Assembly (NCBI RefSeq): GCF_002760655.1
Contig: NZ_PDOC01000026.1
Location: forward strand, 1-60,495
DNA from: Massilia eurypsychrophila
Lineage (GTDB): Bacteria > Pseudomonadota > Gammaproteobacteria > Burkholderiales > Burkholderiaceae_D
Direction of reading: 5' to 3'
DNA length: 60,495 bases
Shown here: positions 1 through 9,275 of the stretch, in pieces
Layout of the letters: each line of letters opens with the position of its first letter
Numbering within the stretch: position 1 is the first letter of the stretch
Notes under the pieces: model-generated
Told to the model about the DNA's origin: nothing
Seen by the model: only the letters and a program-made list of their open reading frames with translations
Databases searched by the model: none
Position numbers and translations under genes: made by a program

Positions 1-171
1 ACGGGGCTCGTCAACAGGAGACCAAGGTGAAGCCGATGGTTTCCACGACAGTGAAGAACTCGATCGACCGGGTTGAACACAGATGAACGCAGGCATGGCG
101 CGCCGGGTTCGGTGCCATGACGTCAACCGTTCCAACCGCCCGGTGCGGACCCGCATGCCGGGTGGTGTGGC

Positions 172-198
172 AGGGGAGCGGCCTTCGGGCCGTCCCCT
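172..198 (-). terminator. Putative terminator hairpin after porin
   Basis: An inverted repeat (AGGGGA-G-CGGCC, loop TTCG, GGCCG-TCCCC) lies 8 bases beyond the porin stop codon, with one bulged base. The position suits transcription termination of the minus-strand porin unit. No clear T-run follows, so efficiency is uncertain. I see no supported gene between base 1 and this hairpin. Confidence 0.45.
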
Positions 199-205
199 AT
201 GCCGA

Positions 206-1231
206 TCAGAACGTGTGGCGGATGCCAAGCGCCATGCTGTCGGTCGAATCGAACCCGGTTTGCTTGTCGCGCAGATAGATCGCATACACATCCGTGCGTT
301 TCGACAGCACATGGTCATAGCCGATCGACGCGGTCTTGCGCACGTTATCGGCCAGCGCGGCGCGGGTGCGCTTGGTGTTGCCGTACTCGGCCAGCAACGC
401 GCCCTGCGCCGTGACCGGCACCTTGAGTCCGACATCCCAGCCGCGCGTGCCGTTGACGACGCCGCTCGCTTCCGACTTCACCACCGAGCCATACACCTTG
501 GCGACCCGGAAGTCGTACGCTGCGCCCAGCAGATAGCCTTCCTGCTGGGTCAGCGGCGCGATGACCGGAACGCGCACGCGCTGCGCCGAGAAAGCGGCGC
601 TGAAGTTGCCCTTCAGGTAGTTGGCGTGCAGGCCGAGGTTGGCGGTGCTGCTGCTGCCGGCAACTTCGCCCAGGCCATAGATCACGTTGGCGGCAAAACC
701 GTTGGTGCGCGGCGTCACATACTGGACCGCATTGTTCCAGACGGTGTCGCCGATCAGCGCGCCGTTGTAGGTGCCGACGAACGACTGCAGTACCAGCGGC
801 GAAAATACCACCGAACTGCCGAACGGGCTCAACATGCCCATATTGATATAGGTCGGATTGGTCTGGCGCCCGACGGTCAGCTTGCCGAAACTGCCTTCCA
901 CGCCGACATAGGCATTGCGCGAAAACAGCGGATCGGCCGCGCTGCGCCCCTGCGCGCCGGTATCGGTCTGAAAGAAGCTTTCCAGCGCAAAGATGACCTT
1001 GTTGCCCGAACCGAGGTCTTCGGATCCGCGAAAGCCCCAGAACGACGTCGTCAAGCCGCCGTGTCCGATGACGGTGGTCGCCGCCGGACCGCCGCTGCGC
1101 TCGAGTTTGCCGGCGTAGGCGCCGACCAGGCCATACAGCTGGACCTGGGTGCCTGCTTGTGCCAGTGCGCCGAACGAGGTGCCGGCAGCGATCAACCCGG
1201 CGCCGAAGCGCAGGAAGTTAAGAGTGTTCAT
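206..1231 (-). CDS. Gram-negative porin (Burkholderiales type)
   Basis: Predicted 341-residue outer-membrane trimeric porin for passive diffusion of small anions. The start MNTLNFLRF gives a classical signal peptide ending at ALAQ, and the mature part begins QVQLYGLVGAYAG, the usual first strand of the OmpC/Omp32-like porins of Burkholderiales. It ends in ALGIRHTF, the C-terminal phenylalanine needed for BAM-mediated insertion. An in-frame upstream start (1288) would add 19 residues before the signal peptide and is rejected. The gene lies 57 bases downstream of a Bug-type binding protein on the same strand, so it probably co-transcribes and supplies the outer-membrane entry for the same acid substrate. 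Family assignment is firm; substrate is inference. Confidence 0.93.
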   Translation of the reverse strand: MNTLNFLRFGAGLIAAGTSFGALAQAGTQVQLYGLVGAYAGKLERSGGPAATTVIGHGGLTTSFWGFRGSEDLGSGNKVIFALESFFQTDTGAQGRSAADPLFSRNAYVGVEGSFGKLTVGRQTNPTYINMGMLSPFGSSVVFSPLVLQSFVGTYNGALIGDTVWNNAVQYVTPRTNGFAANVIYGLGEVAGSSSTANLGLHANYLKGNFSAAFSAQRVRVPVIAPLTQQEGYLLGAAYDFRVAKVYGSVVKSEASGVVNGTRGWDVGLKVPVTAQGALLAEYGNTKRTRAALADNVRKTASIGYDHVLSKRTDVYAIYLRDKQTGFDSTDSMALGIRHTF

Positions 1232-1288
1232 GTTTGTTCCCTGAGTGAAGTTAGGCAGAGCGGCGGTTCCGGCAGCCGGAACCGGCAC

Positions 1289-2269
1289 TTATTGCTGCAG
1301 AATCTTGGCTTTGGTGATGACATCGCCCCACTTGGCGATATCGGCGGCAAGCAGCTGCTTGGTCGACTCGGGCGTGCCGCCTTGCGCGACGATGCCGAGC
1401 GCCAGCAGGCGCGCCTTGATCTCCGGTTTGGCCAGGGCGGCCTTGACTTCCTTGTTGATGCGGTCGATCACGGGCCGCGGCGTGCCGGCCGGTGCGGCCA
1501 GCGCGTTCCAGCTGGTGGCCTGGTAGTTCGGCAAGCCGCTCTCTGCAACGGTAGGCACATTCGGCAGTCCGACAAAGCGTTTTGCGGAGGTGACGGCGAT
1601 GGCGTTGAAGCCGCCGGCCTTGATTTGCGGCAGCGCCGGGCTGAGAATTTCGACTGATGCGTTCACTTCACCGGTGGTCGTTGCCGTCAACACTTCCGGC
1701 GAACCTTTGTACGGCACGATCAGTGCGTCGATGCCGGCCATCGAGGTGAACAGCTCGGCGGCAAGGTTCTGCGTGCTGCCGCGGTTGATGGTTCCGATGC
1801 TCAGTTTGCCTGGGTTGGCCTTGGCGTAGCCGATCAGTTCGGCCACCGTTTTGACCGGCAGGTTCTTGTTGACCAGGATGGCCAGGTCGAAGTAGCCGAG
1901 CGTCGAGATCGGCACGAAATCGGCCAGCGTGTCGTAGGGCAGCTTCAACTTGAACAGGTTGGCGCTGACGGCGGTGCCGTTGCTCATCAACAGCAGCGTA
2001 TAGCCGTCGGGCGTGGCGGAGGCAACCGAATTGGCGGCGACGATGCCGCCGGCGCCGGGCCGGTTTTCGATGATGATGGGCTGCTTCATCGACTGCGCCA
2101 TTTCCTGCGCGACCATGCGCACCGTCAGGTCGGCCACGCCGCCGGCGCCGAACGGCACGACGATCTTGATGAGCTTGTTAGGGAAGTTCTGCGCGCTGGC
2201 GGAGACCGACACTGCCAGCGAGAATACGGCCAGTGCGAACTGCAGGCGCTTCATTTTTTGCGAAATCAT
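1289..2269 (-). CDS. TTT (Bug family) substrate-binding protein
   Basis: A 326-residue periplasmic binding protein of the tripartite tricarboxylate transporter family. Signal peptide residues 1-26 (ends VSASAQ), then the family hallmarks KIVVPFGAGG near residue 35, IIENRPGAGG near 68 and SATPDGYTLL near 85. The start is supported by GAGG upstream. These proteins bind carboxylated ligands and deliver them to TctA/TctB membrane partners. No TctA/TctB lies next to it; the nearest set is at 8.3-11.4 kb in this window, so it may share that permease. It sits downstream of a LysR gene and upstream of a porin, all on the minus strand. The neighbouring catabolic genes suggest an aromatic acid or pyrone dicarboxylate ligand (inference). 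Confidence 0.93.
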   Translation of the reverse strand: MISQKMKRLQFALAVFSLAVSVSASAQNFPNKLIKIVVPFGAGGVADLTVRMVAQEMAQSMKQPIIIENRPGAGGIVAANSVASATPDGYTLLLMSNGTAVSANLFKLKLPYDTLADFVPISTLGYFDLAILVNKNLPVKTVAELIGYAKANPGKLSIGTINRGSTQNLAAELFTSMAGIDALIVPYKGSPEVLTATTTGEVNASVEILSPALPQIKAGGFNAIAVTSAKRFVGLPNVPTVAESGLPNYQATSWNALAAPAGTPRPVIDRINKEVKAALAKPEIKARLLALGIVAQGGTPESTKQLLAADIAKWGDVITKAKILQQ

Positions 2270-2433
2270 AGGTTGCCTCTGTGAGTTGGATCGGCGCTTC
2301 TGGCGGCGCCTGCTATCGGGAAAAGATGCCCCGCCCGGTTTCGCCGCGTTGTGCAGCGAAATGACGTGAAGCGATTATCGAGTAGCAAAAGCCAGCCAAC
2401 AACCCTATGCAGCGCCTAACAGATATCGCAGAA

Positions 2434-2443
2434 TGTTATAGCT
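2434..2443. promoter_or_regulatory. Putative LysR half-site upstream of Bug gene
   Basis: The 10-mer TGTTATAGCT here is identical to bases 3401-3410 in the lysR/catabolic-operon intergenic region. It is part of a TAACA-N12-TGTTA inverted repeat (about 2417-2438). The shared word suggests the same LysR protein binds both promoters. Seen in sequence; function inferred. Confidence 0.45.
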
Positions 2444-2460
2444 CGCGTTTTTGCTCGCTA

Positions 2461-3360
2461 TCACGCCTGCACTTCACGCAGCACTTCACGCGTGATGCGC
2501 TCGAGGATTTCCAGGGTCGCCTGCTGCGTGCTGGTGGTGGGCCGGTCGGCGCCGATGGCCACCGACAGCAAAGGATACAGGCCGGGATTGGTAATCTGGC
2601 GCGTGCTGAAGCGCTCGGGCTGCGCCGCCGTCAGCACCGCGTGGCGCGACAGGATGGCATTGCCGACGCCGTCGGCCACCAGGTCGAGGATGGTGGCGAC
2701 GCTGTCGACTTCCATCGCGATGCGCGGCTGCACGCCAATATTGAGCAGCGCTGTCTCGACGTGCATGCGGATGGCGTTAGGCCGGCGCGGAATGATCAGC
2801 GGGTATTGCGGGATGTCCTTCAGCTCGACCTGCCCATCGGCATTGCCGCCTGTCTGCACCAGCAGCAGCTCGTCTTGCAGCACCGGGCGCAGCTCGACGC
2901 CGGGCGACGGAAACGCGTTATACAGCAGCGCGATGTCGAGCTGGCCGGTCAGCAGCGACTCCTGCATCGTTTTCGACAGCCCGTCGACGATCGACAGCGT
3001 CGCTTCCGGCATCAGGCGCTTGAATTCGCGCGTGACCGGCACCGCCAAGATGCGGCCCAGCGTCGGCGGCAGCCCGATCGCCACCCGGCCGGCGAGCGAG
3101 CCGCGCACCCGCGACAGTTCTTCGCGCAGGCGCTCCATCTGGTGCAGCACGCCGCGGCTGTGCTCGAGCAGCACTCTGCCCGCCTCGGTCAATGTGATGC
3201 CGCGCCCGTTGCGCACCAGCAGGTTCTGGTGCAGCTCGACCTCCAGCAGGCGCACCTGGCGACTCAGTGCGGGCTGCGCGATGTCGAGCACGATCGACGC
3301 CCGCGTAAAGCTGCCCAGTTCGGCGACGCGCACAAAATACGACAGCTGTTTCAAATCCAT
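2461..3360 (-). CDS. LysR-family transcriptional regulator
   Basis: A 299-residue LysR-type regulator. The N-terminal winged helix-turn-helix spans about residues 1-60 (LKQLSYFVRVAELGSFTRA, then QPALSRQVRLLE), followed by a linker helix and a periplasmic-binding-protein-like effector domain from about residue 90. The ATG at 3360 is preceded by AGGAG at good spacing, so I prefer it to a TTG two codons upstream. The gene is divergent from the four-gene 4-oxalomesaconate/PDC operon, the usual arrangement for a LysR activator of aromatic catabolism. A near-perfect palindrome sits in the 95-base gap. The effector is probably a pathway intermediate (inference). Confidence 0.93.
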   Translation of the reverse strand: MDLKQLSYFVRVAELGSFTRASIVLDIAQPALSRQVRLLEVELHQNLLVRNGRGITLTEAGRVLLEHSRGVLHQMERLREELSRVRGSLAGRVAIGLPPTLGRILAVPVTREFKRLMPEATLSIVDGLSKTMQESLLTGQLDIALLYNAFPSPGVELRPVLQDELLLVQTGGNADGQVELKDIPQYPLIIPRRPNAIRMHVETALLNIGVQPRIAMEVDSVATILDLVADGVGNAILSRHAVLTAAQPERFSTRQITNPGLYPLLSVAIGADRPTTSTQQATLEILERITREVLREVQA

Positions 3361-3390
3361 TTGCAACTCCTGACATGTTTGCGCCCATGA

Positions 3391-3407
3391 TATAGCAACT
3401 TGTTATA
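3391..3407. promoter_or_regulatory. LysR operator candidate between divergent genes
   Basis: TATAGCAACTTGTTATA is a 17-base near-perfect palindrome of the T-N11-A LysR type, between the divergent regulator and the catabolic operon. Its right half continues as TGTTATAGCT, the word repeated upstream of the Bug gene. Seen in sequence; binding inferred. Confidence 0.55.
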
Positions 3408-3455
3408 GCTGATAGATTTTCGGCGGCCTGTCACAAACGGCAGCGCCGCCCCAGA

Positions 3456-4565
3456 ATGTCACCCATGCAAACCCCTATTCCCACCCTGTTCATGCGCGGC
3501 GGCACTTCGCGCGGCCCATTCTTCCGCGAGTCCGACCTGCCGGCCGACCGCGCAACGCGCGAGCGCGTGCTGCTGGCGGTAATGGGTTCGCCCGACCCGC
3601 GCCAGATCGACGGCCTGGGCGGCGCCCATCCGCTGACCAGCAAGGCCGGCATCGTGCGCAAGAGTGCGCAGCCAGGCGTCGACCTCGATTTCCTGTTCGT
3701 CCAGGTGCAGCCGGGCCAGGACAGGGTCGACACGACGGCCAACTGCGGCAACATGCTGGCCGCGGTGGTGCCGTTCGCGCTCGAAACCGGACTGGCCGCG
3801 CCGCAAGGCCCGGTGACCACCTTGCGCGTGCTGACCCTGAACACCGGCATGCAATGCAACATCAGCGTGCTCACCCCCGGCGGCCAGGTCGCGTACGACG
3901 GCGAAGCCCGCATCGACGGCGTACCGGGCACATCGGCGCCCGTGAAGATCAACTTTCTCGACACCGCCGGCTCGGTGTGCGCCAGCCTGCTACCGACCGG
4001 CAACGTCAAGGATGACATCGACGGCGTCGAAGTGACCTGCATCGACAACGGCATGCCGCTGGTGATCCTGCGCGCCGAGGCGCTGCAGTGCAGCGGCTAT
4101 GAAAGCGTGGCCGAGCTGAACCTCAACACGGCGCTCAGGCAGCGCATCGAAAAGCTGCGCATTGCCTGCGGCTTAGCGATGGGCCTGGGCGACGTGACGG
4201 CCAAGAATTACCCGAAGATGACGCTGATCGCGCCGCCACGCGCCGGCGGCAGCATCTGCACGCGCAGCTTCATCCCGCACGTCTGCCACGACGCCATCGG
4301 CGTGCTGGCCGCGGTCACGGTGGCCACCGCCTGTGTGATTGACGGCTCGGTCGCCGACGGCGTCGCCGTGCCGGCCGCCGCCGGCGCCGCTGTGTCGGTC
4401 GAGCACCCCACCGGGGAGTTCTCGGTCGAGCTCGACGTCGACCCGGCGCAGCCGCAAAAAGTCCTGCGCACCGCATTGCTGCGCACCGCGCGCCTCATCA
4501 TGCGCGGCGAAGTGATGGTGCAAAACACCATTTGGAACAAAGGAAATAGAGGAGAAGCAGCTTGA
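3456..4565 (+). CDS. galD: 4-oxalomesaconate tautomerase (PrpF family)
   Basis: A 369-residue PrpF-fold isomerase. It has the early motif MRGGTSRGPFF (from about residue 13) and the catalytic-cysteine region TTANCGNMLAAV near residue 90, as in PrpF and GalD. GalD interconverts keto and enol tautomers of 4-oxalomesaconate in gallate and protocatechuate 4,5-cleavage degradation. The family alone could also be a methylaconitate isomerase, but the next three genes encode the following pathway steps, which strongly favours GalD. The stop overlaps the next start by 3 bases. First gene of an operon under the divergent LysR regulator. Confidence 0.88.
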   Translation: MSPMQTPIPTLFMRGGTSRGPFFRESDLPADRATRERVLLAVMGSPDPRQIDGLGGAHPLTSKAGIVRKSAQPGVDLDFLFVQVQPGQDRVDTTANCGNMLAAVVPFALETGLAAPQGPVTTLRVLTLNTGMQCNISVLTPGGQVAYDGEARIDGVPGTSAPVKINFLDTAGSVCASLLPTGNVKDDIDGVEVTCIDNGMPLVILRAEALQCSGYESVAELNLNTALRQRIEKLRIACGLAMGLGDVTAKNYPKMTLIAPPRAGGSICTRSFIPHVCHDAIGVLAAVTVATACVIDGSVADGVAVPAAAGAAVSVEHPTGEFSVELDVDPAQPQKVLRTALLRTARLIMRGEVMVQNTIWNKGNRGEAA

Positions 4566-5587
4566 TCATCGATATCCACGGTCACTACACCACCGCGCCG
4601 CCGGCGCTGGAAGCGTGGCGCAACCAGCAGATCGCCGCCCTGAAGGACAGAGCGCTGGCGCCGTCGATCGCGTCGCTGCGCCTCAGCGACGATGAACTGC
4701 GCGAGAGCATCATCGGCAACCAGCTTGGCAAAATGACCGAGCGCGGCATCGACCTGACCATTTTTTCGCCGCGCGCCAGCTTCATGGCGCACCACATCGG
4801 CGACTTCAATACCAGCGCCAACTGGGCGGCGATCAACAACGAGCTGTGCTACCGCGTCAGCCAGCTGTTCCCGGACAACTTCATCGGCGCGGCGATGCTG
4901 CCGCAGTCGCCTGGCGTCGATCCGGCCAGCTGCATTCCCGAGATCGAGCGCTGCGTGAAGGAATACGGCTTCGTCGCCATCAACCTCAACCCGGACCCGT
5001 CGGGCGGTCACTGGACCAGCCCGCCGCTGACCGACCGCCACTGGTATCCGGTCTACGAGAAGATGGTCGAGCACGGCCTGCCGGCGATGGTTCACGTCTC
5101 CACCTCCTGCAACGCCTGCTTCCACACCACCGGCGCCCACTACATCAATGCCGACACCACGGCGTTCATGCAGTTCCTCAGCGGCGACCTGTTCAAGGAT
5201 TTCCCGACCTTGAAGTTCGTCATCCCTCACGGTGGCGGCGCCGCGCCGTATCACTGGGGCCGCTACCGCGGACTGGCGCAGGAGATGAAAAAGCCGCTGC
5301 TGCAGGACCACCTGCTGAATAACATTTTCTTCGACACCTGCGTGTACCATCAGCCTGGCATCGACCTGCTGACCAAGGTGATTCCGACCGAGAACGTGCT
5401 GTTTGCGTCCGAAATGATCGGCGCCGTGCGCGGCATCGACCCGGAGACGGGCCACTACTACGACGACACCCGGCGCTACATCGAGGCGGCCAGCCTGAGC
5501 GCCGAACAGCGTCACCAGATTTTCGAAGGCAATGCCCGCCGCATCTACCCGCGGCTCGACGCCGCGCTGCTGGCCAAAGGACTGTAA
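4562..5587 (+). CDS. ligJ: 4-oxalomesaconate hydratase (amidohydrolase fold)
   Basis: A 341-residue amidohydrolase-superfamily protein. It starts with a TTG codon ([11 protein letters not shown]) supported by GAGGAG 7 bases upstream; the TTG overlaps the stop of the tautomerase gene. The D-x-H-x-H metal motif is at residues 3-7, [15 protein letters not shown] near residue 220, and [14 protein letters not shown] near residue 280. These features and the length match LigJ-type hydratases, which convert 4-oxalomesaconate to 4-carboxy-4-hydroxy-2-oxoadipate. Cytoplasmic, second gene of the operon. Assignment rests on family resemblance plus perfect pathway context. Confidence 0.9.
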   Translation: MIIDIHGHYTTAPPALEAWRNQQIAALKDRALAPSIASLRLSDDELRESIIGNQLGKMTERGIDLTIFSPRASFMAHHIGDFNTSANWAAINNELCYRVSQLFPDNFIGAAMLPQSPGVDPASCIPEIERCVKEYGFVAINLNPDPSGGHWTSPPLTDRHWYPVYEKMVEHGLPAMVHVSTSCNACFHTTGAHYINADTTAFMQFLSGDLFKDFPTLKFVIPHGGGAAPYHWGRYRGLAQEMKKPLLQDHLLNNIFFDTCVYHQPGIDLLTKVIPTENVLFASEMIGAVRGIDPETGHYYDDTRRYIEAASLSAEQRHQIFEGNARRIYPRLDAALLAKGL

Positions 5588-5589
5588 CC

Positions 5590-6297
5590 ATGAATACTCC
5601 CGCGAACATGCCAACCTTTAACCAGCTCGGCGTCGTCAAGCGCAACATCGTGCGCGCCGATCGCGAGGCGGTCGACCTGCTCGGCCGTTTCGGCAGCGCC
5701 ACCGTGCACGAGGCGATGGGCCGGCTCGGCCTGATGAAGCCGTACATGCGGCCGATCCACCCGGCACACGTTTCCGGCACCGCCGTCACCGTGCTGCTGC
5801 ATCCGGGTGACAACTGGATGATGCATGTCGCCGCCGAGCAGATCCAGCCAGGCGACATCGTCGTCGCGGCCATCACGTCCGAGTGCAGCGACGGCTATTT
5901 CGGCGACCTGCTGGCGACCAGCTTCATCGCGCGCGGCGCCCGCGCACTGATCATCGACGCCGGCGTGCGCGATGTGCGCGAGCTCGGCGCGATGGGCTTT
6001 CCGGTGTGGAGCAAGGCGATCAGTGCAAAGGGCACCATCAAGGCCACCCTCGGCTCGGTCAACGTGCCGGTGGTATGCGCCGGCGCGCTGGTCCAGCCGG
6101 GCGACGCCATCGTCGCCGACGACGACGGCGTGGTGGTGGTGCCGGCCGCCGACGTCGTGCGCGTGGCCGCAGCGGCAGCAAAGCGCGAGGCGCTGGAAGC
6201 GGACAAGCGCGCCAGGCTCGCTTCCGGCGTACTTGGCCTCGACATGTACGACATGCGCGACGCCCTCCAACAAGCCGGACTCATTTACCTTGACTGA
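5590..6297 (+). CDS. ligK: 4-carboxy-4-hydroxy-2-oxoadipate aldolase (RraA-like)
   Basis: A 235-residue class II aldolase of the RraA/HMG-CHA family. It cleaves 4-carboxy-4-hydroxy-2-oxoadipate to pyruvate and oxaloacetate and usually also decarboxylates oxaloacetate. Family motifs: [13 protein letters not shown] near residue 37, [18 protein letters not shown] near residue 85 and [17 protein letters not shown] near residue 115, the last carrying the Arg-Asp pair that binds substrate and divalent metal. It is two bases downstream of the hydratase gene. RraA proteins proper are about 160 residues; the extra length and context favour the aldolase (LigK/GalC). Confidence 0.92.
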   Translation: MNTPANMPTFNQLGVVKRNIVRADREAVDLLGRFGSATVHEAMGRLGLMKPYMRPIHPAHVSGTAVTVLLHPGDNWMMHVAAEQIQPGDIVVAAITSECSDGYFGDLLATSFIARGARALIIDAGVRDVRELGAMGFPVWSKAISAKGTIKATLGSVNVPVVCAGALVQPGDAIVADDDGVVVVPAADVVRVAAAAAKREALEADKRARLASGVLGLDMYDMRDALQQAGLIYLD

Positions 6298-6304
6298 CAC
6301 CAGC

Positions 6305-7225
6305 ATGGACATCAACATCGCTACCAAGACCGAAGGCTGGCTCGACTGGCATCAGGATCCGGCCACGCCGCGCTTCGAGCTGCCCGCCGGCGCCGTCGAC
6401 GCCCACTGCCACGTGTTCGGCCCCGCCGCCGAATTCCCCTTCGCCCCGGAACGCAAATACACCCCGTGCGACGCCGGCAAACAGCAGTTGTTTGCCTTGC
6501 GCGACCACCTCGGCTTTGAGCGCAACGTCATCGTGCAGGCCACCTGCCACGGCGCCGACAACTCGGCGATGGTCGACGCCTGCCTCGCCTCGAACGGCAA
6601 GGCACGCGGCGTGGCCACCGTGAGGCGCGACATCAGCGACGCCGAATTGCAGCGGCTGCACGAGAGCGGCGTACGCGGCGTGCGCTTCAACTTCGTCAAG
6701 CGCCTGGTCGACTTCACGCCGAAAGAGGAGCTGCTGGAAATCGCCGGCCGCATCGCCGCCTTCGGCTGGCACGTGGTGATCTATTTCGAGGCGCAGGACC
6801 TGCCGAATCTGTGGGATTTCTTCACCGCGCTGCCGACCATCGTCGTCGTCGACCACATGGGCCGCCCGGATGTCGGCAAGCAGGCGACCGGGCCGGAGTT
6901 CGCGCTGTTCGTCGATTTCATGCACCAGCACCCGAACGTGTGGTGCAAGGTCACGTGCCCGGAGCGGCTGTCAGTCACCGGACCGAAAGCGCTCGACGGC
7001 GAAGCCAATCCGTACCGCGACGTGATTCCGTTCGCCCGCCACATCGTCGAACAATTCCCCGACCGCGTGTTGTGGGGCACCGACTGGCCGCACCCCAACC
7101 TGCAGGACCACATGCCCGACGACGGCTTGCTGGTCGACTTCATCCCACACATCGCACCGACCGCCGCTCTGCAGCAAAAGCTACTGGTCGACAATCCGAT
7201 GCGCCTGTACTGGCCCGAGGATTGA
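6305..7225 (+). CDS. ligI: 2-pyrone-4,6-dicarboxylate lactonase
   Basis: A 306-residue amidohydrolase that hydrolyses 2-pyrone-4,6-dicarboxylate to 4-oxalomesaconate. Seen: DAHCHVFGPAAEFPF near residue 30 (metal-binding H-x-H), RGVRFNFVKRLVDF near 120, VVDHMGRPD near 180, WGTDWPHPN near 260. LigI enzymes carry the same series. ATG at 6305 is used; a TTG at 6290 overlapping the aldolase stop is an alternative that adds five residues. Last gene of the operon. With galD, ligJ and ligK it makes a complete route from PDC to pyruvate and oxaloacetate. Confidence 0.92.
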   Translation: MDINIATKTEGWLDWHQDPATPRFELPAGAVDAHCHVFGPAAEFPFAPERKYTPCDAGKQQLFALRDHLGFERNVIVQATCHGADNSAMVDACLASNGKARGVATVRRDISDAELQRLHESGVRGVRFNFVKRLVDFTPKEELLEIAGRIAAFGWHVVIYFEAQDLPNLWDFFTALPTIVVVDHMGRPDVGKQATGPEFALFVDFMHQHPNVWCKVTCPERLSVTGPKALDGEANPYRDVIPFARHIVEQFPDRVLWGTDWPHPNLQDHMPDDGLLVDFIPHIAPTAALQQKLLVDNPMRLYWPED

Positions 7226-7230
7226 AAACG

Positions 7231-8046
7231 TCAGCGCATCGCGTCCAGCTCCTCTTCGGTGAAGCCGGCCAGCCGGCGCGCTTCGAGGTTGAAGGGGCCC
7301 TTCAGTACCGGCGCTTCGTATTGCGCGGCCAGTTCGGCGTAGATGGCGCGCGGTTCCAGCGCGCGCTGGCGGCACAGGTAGCCGTACCAGCGGTTGCCGA
7401 TTTCGACGTGGCCGACTTCCTCGCGCAGGATCAGATCGAGGATGTGGGCGGCGGCCAGGTCGCCGGCCTGCGCCAGCTTGGCGCGCAGCGGCGGGATCGC
7501 GTCGAGCCCGCGCGCTTCGAGCGTGCGCGGCACCAGCGCCATGCGCGCGAGCACGTCGCCGCGCGTCTTGTCGACCATTTCCCACAAGCTGTCGTGGGCC
7601 GGGAAATCTCCGTACTGAAAGCCGAGCGACTGCAGGTGCGCGGCGAGCAAGGTGAAATGCACCGCCTCCTCCGCCGACACGCGCAGCCAGTCGGTGTAAT
7701 AGTCGGCTGGCATGTCCCGAAAACGCCACAGTGCGTCGAGCGCCAGGTTGGTGGCGTTGAACTCGATGTGGGCCAGCGCGTGGATCAGCATGGCGCGCCC
7801 TTCGATCGTCACCATCGAGCGGCGCCCGACCAGCCGCGGCGCGACCAGTTCGGGGCGCGGCGGGCGCCCCGGAATGGCGCCGGAGGCGTCCAGCACCGCG
7901 CCGGCGTCGAGCAGCATGGCGCCGCAGGCATGGGCGCGCGCCATCGCGGCCACCTGCCGCGCCTTGGCGGCCGGGTCGGTTTCGAGCAGGCAGTGCAGCG
8001 CGCTTGCGCGCAGTTCGGGCGACAGCACCATCGGATAGTCCGTCAT
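7231..8046 (-). CDS. Ferritin-like DUF455 family protein
   Basis: A 271-residue protein of the DUF455 ferritin-like family. Helical repeats carry carboxylate/His motifs typical of di-iron four-helix bundles: LIHALAHIEFNATNLALD, VSAEEAVHFTLLAAHL and LREEVGHVEIGNRWY. The start MTDYPMVLSPEL at 8046 matches family N-termini. Function is not established; some ferritin-like relatives are oxygenases such as MiaE. It is convergent with the ligI operon (5-base gap) and probably independent of it. No signal peptide, so cytoplasmic. Confidence 0.85.
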   Translation of the reverse strand: MTDYPMVLSPELRASALHCLLETDPAAKARQVAAMARAHACGAMLLDAGAVLDASGAIPGRPPRPELVAPRLVGRRSMVTIEGRAMLIHALAHIEFNATNLALDALWRFRDMPADYYTDWLRVSAEEAVHFTLLAAHLQSLGFQYGDFPAHDSLWEMVDKTRGDVLARMALVPRTLEARGLDAIPPLRAKLAQAGDLAAAHILDLILREEVGHVEIGNRWYGYLCRQRALEPRAIYAELAAQYEAPVLKGPFNLEARRLAGFTEEELDAMR

Positions 8047-8165
8047 AATTGAAAGCGCGCAGTGTAGCAAAACGGCGGGCGCGGGCCTGCACTTTGGCCT
8101 GCCTGTGACTGTTAAATTACGGTCAATAAGGGTTTCTACCTAGTTGCAAATCAGACTATTTGCTG

Positions 8166-8210
8166 ATACAACCGTAGTGCAAACTAACGAGCATAGCTCC
8201 GCGGTTGTAT
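8166..8210. promoter_or_regulatory. Inverted repeat in tctC promoter region
   Basis: ATACAACCG (8166-8174) and CGGTTGTAT (8202-8210) form a perfect 9-bp inverted repeat spaced by 27 bases, about 85 bases before the tctC start. It could be an operator or a leader hairpin. No regulator gene is adjacent on this side. Function unproven. Confidence 0.35.
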
Positions 8211-8294
8211 AGACAGAGAGCAACGGCAGTTCGCTACGGCGCGCTGCAAAGATTCGCTCACGATGATCATAAAAGTTATAGAGGAAGACACCCG

Positions 8295-9275
8295 ATGAAA
8301 TTGACACTTTTGAGCACCGCTGCGTGCATGGCTTTGATGGGCGGCGTCATGACGCAGGCCCAGGCCCAGAACTACCCGACCAAGACGATCACGATGGTAG
8401 TGCCGTTCGCCGCCGGCGGGCCGACCGACACGGTGGCGCGTCTGGTCGCCCAGTCGATGGGCACCAAGCTCAAACAGACGGTTCTCATCGAGAACGTCGG
8501 TGGCGCCGGCGGCACCATTGGCGCCGCACGGGTCGCCAAGTCGGCGCCGGACGGCTACACGCTGTTCCTGCACCACATCGGCCAGTCGACCGCGCCGGGC
8601 CTGTACCGCAAGCTCAGCTACAACGCCATCGACAGCTTCGAGCCGATCGGCCTGGTCACCGACGTGCCGATGACGATCGTCGCGCGCAAGGACTTCCCGG
8701 CCAAGGACATGAAGGAATTCCTCGCCTACGTCAAAGCCAACAAGAGCAAGGTCACCTACGCCAACGCCGGCATCGGTTCGGCCTCGCACCTGTGCGGCAT
8801 GCTGTTCATGACGGCAATCGGCACCGACCTGACCACGGTGCCGTACAAGGGCACCGGCCCGGCGATGAATGACTTGCTCGGCGGGCAGGTCGACTTCATG
8901 TGCGACCAGACCACCAACACCACCAGCCAGATCAAGGGCGGCAAGATCAAGGCTTACGCCGTCACCACCAAGACGCGCCTGGCGTCGATGCCTGACCTGC
9001 CGACCTTGAACGAATCGGGCCTGCCGGGCTTCGAAGTGGCGGTCTGGCACGGCCTGTACGCGCCGAAAGGCACGCCGAAACCAATCGTCGACGCCCTCGC
9101 CGACGCCTTGCAGGTGGCGCTGAAGGATCCGACTGTCAAGCAGCGCTTTGCCGACCTCGGCACCGAGCCAGTCGCTGACAGCCGCGCCCGTCCGGAGGCG
9201 CTGCGCGCCCACCTGAAGGCCGAGATCGACCGCTGGGGCCCGATCATCACCAAGGCCGGCGCCTACGCCGACTGA
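8295..9275 (+). CDS. tctC: TTT substrate-binding protein (TctC/Bug family)
   Basis: A 326-residue periplasmic binding protein. The ATG at 8295 follows a strong GAGGAAG ribosome-binding site. Signal peptide ends near residue 25 (TQAQAQ). Family motifs: TMVVPFAAGGPTDTVARL near 35, VLIENVGGAGGTIGA near 65, SAPDGYTLFLHHIG near 85. First gene of a complete tctC-tctB-tctA transporter operon. Same length as the Bug protein at 1289-2269 but clearly divergent in sequence, so the two likely bind different acids. Ligand unknown; the adjacent pathway suggests an aromatic or pyrone carboxylate. Confidence 0.94.
   Translation: MKLTLLSTAACMALMGGVMTQAQAQNYPTKTITMVVPFAAGGPTDTVARLVAQSMGTKLKQTVLIENVGGAGGTIGAARVAKSAPDGYTLFLHHIGQSTAPGLYRKLSYNAIDSFEPIGLVTDVPMTIVARKDFPAKDMKEFLAYVKANKSKVTYANAGIGSASHLCGMLFMTAIGTDLTTVPYKGTGPAMNDLLGGQVDFMCDQTTNTTSQIKGGKIKAYAVTTKTRLASMPDLPTLNESGLPGFEVAVWHGLYAPKGTPKPIVDALADALQVALKDPTVKQRFADLGTEPVADSRARPEALRAHLKAEIDRWGPIITKAGAYAD

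Noticed and set aside
1-171. Partial gene at the left edge
   Set aside because: Only very short open frames are present (for example a 16-codon one at about 37-87); no family feature supports a gene.
83-1657. Long open frame on the plus strand opposite the porin and Bug genes
   Set aside because: GC-rich antisense shadow: the porin and binding protein on the minus strand have clear signal peptides and family motifs. Similar long antisense frames elsewhere were dropped for the same reason.
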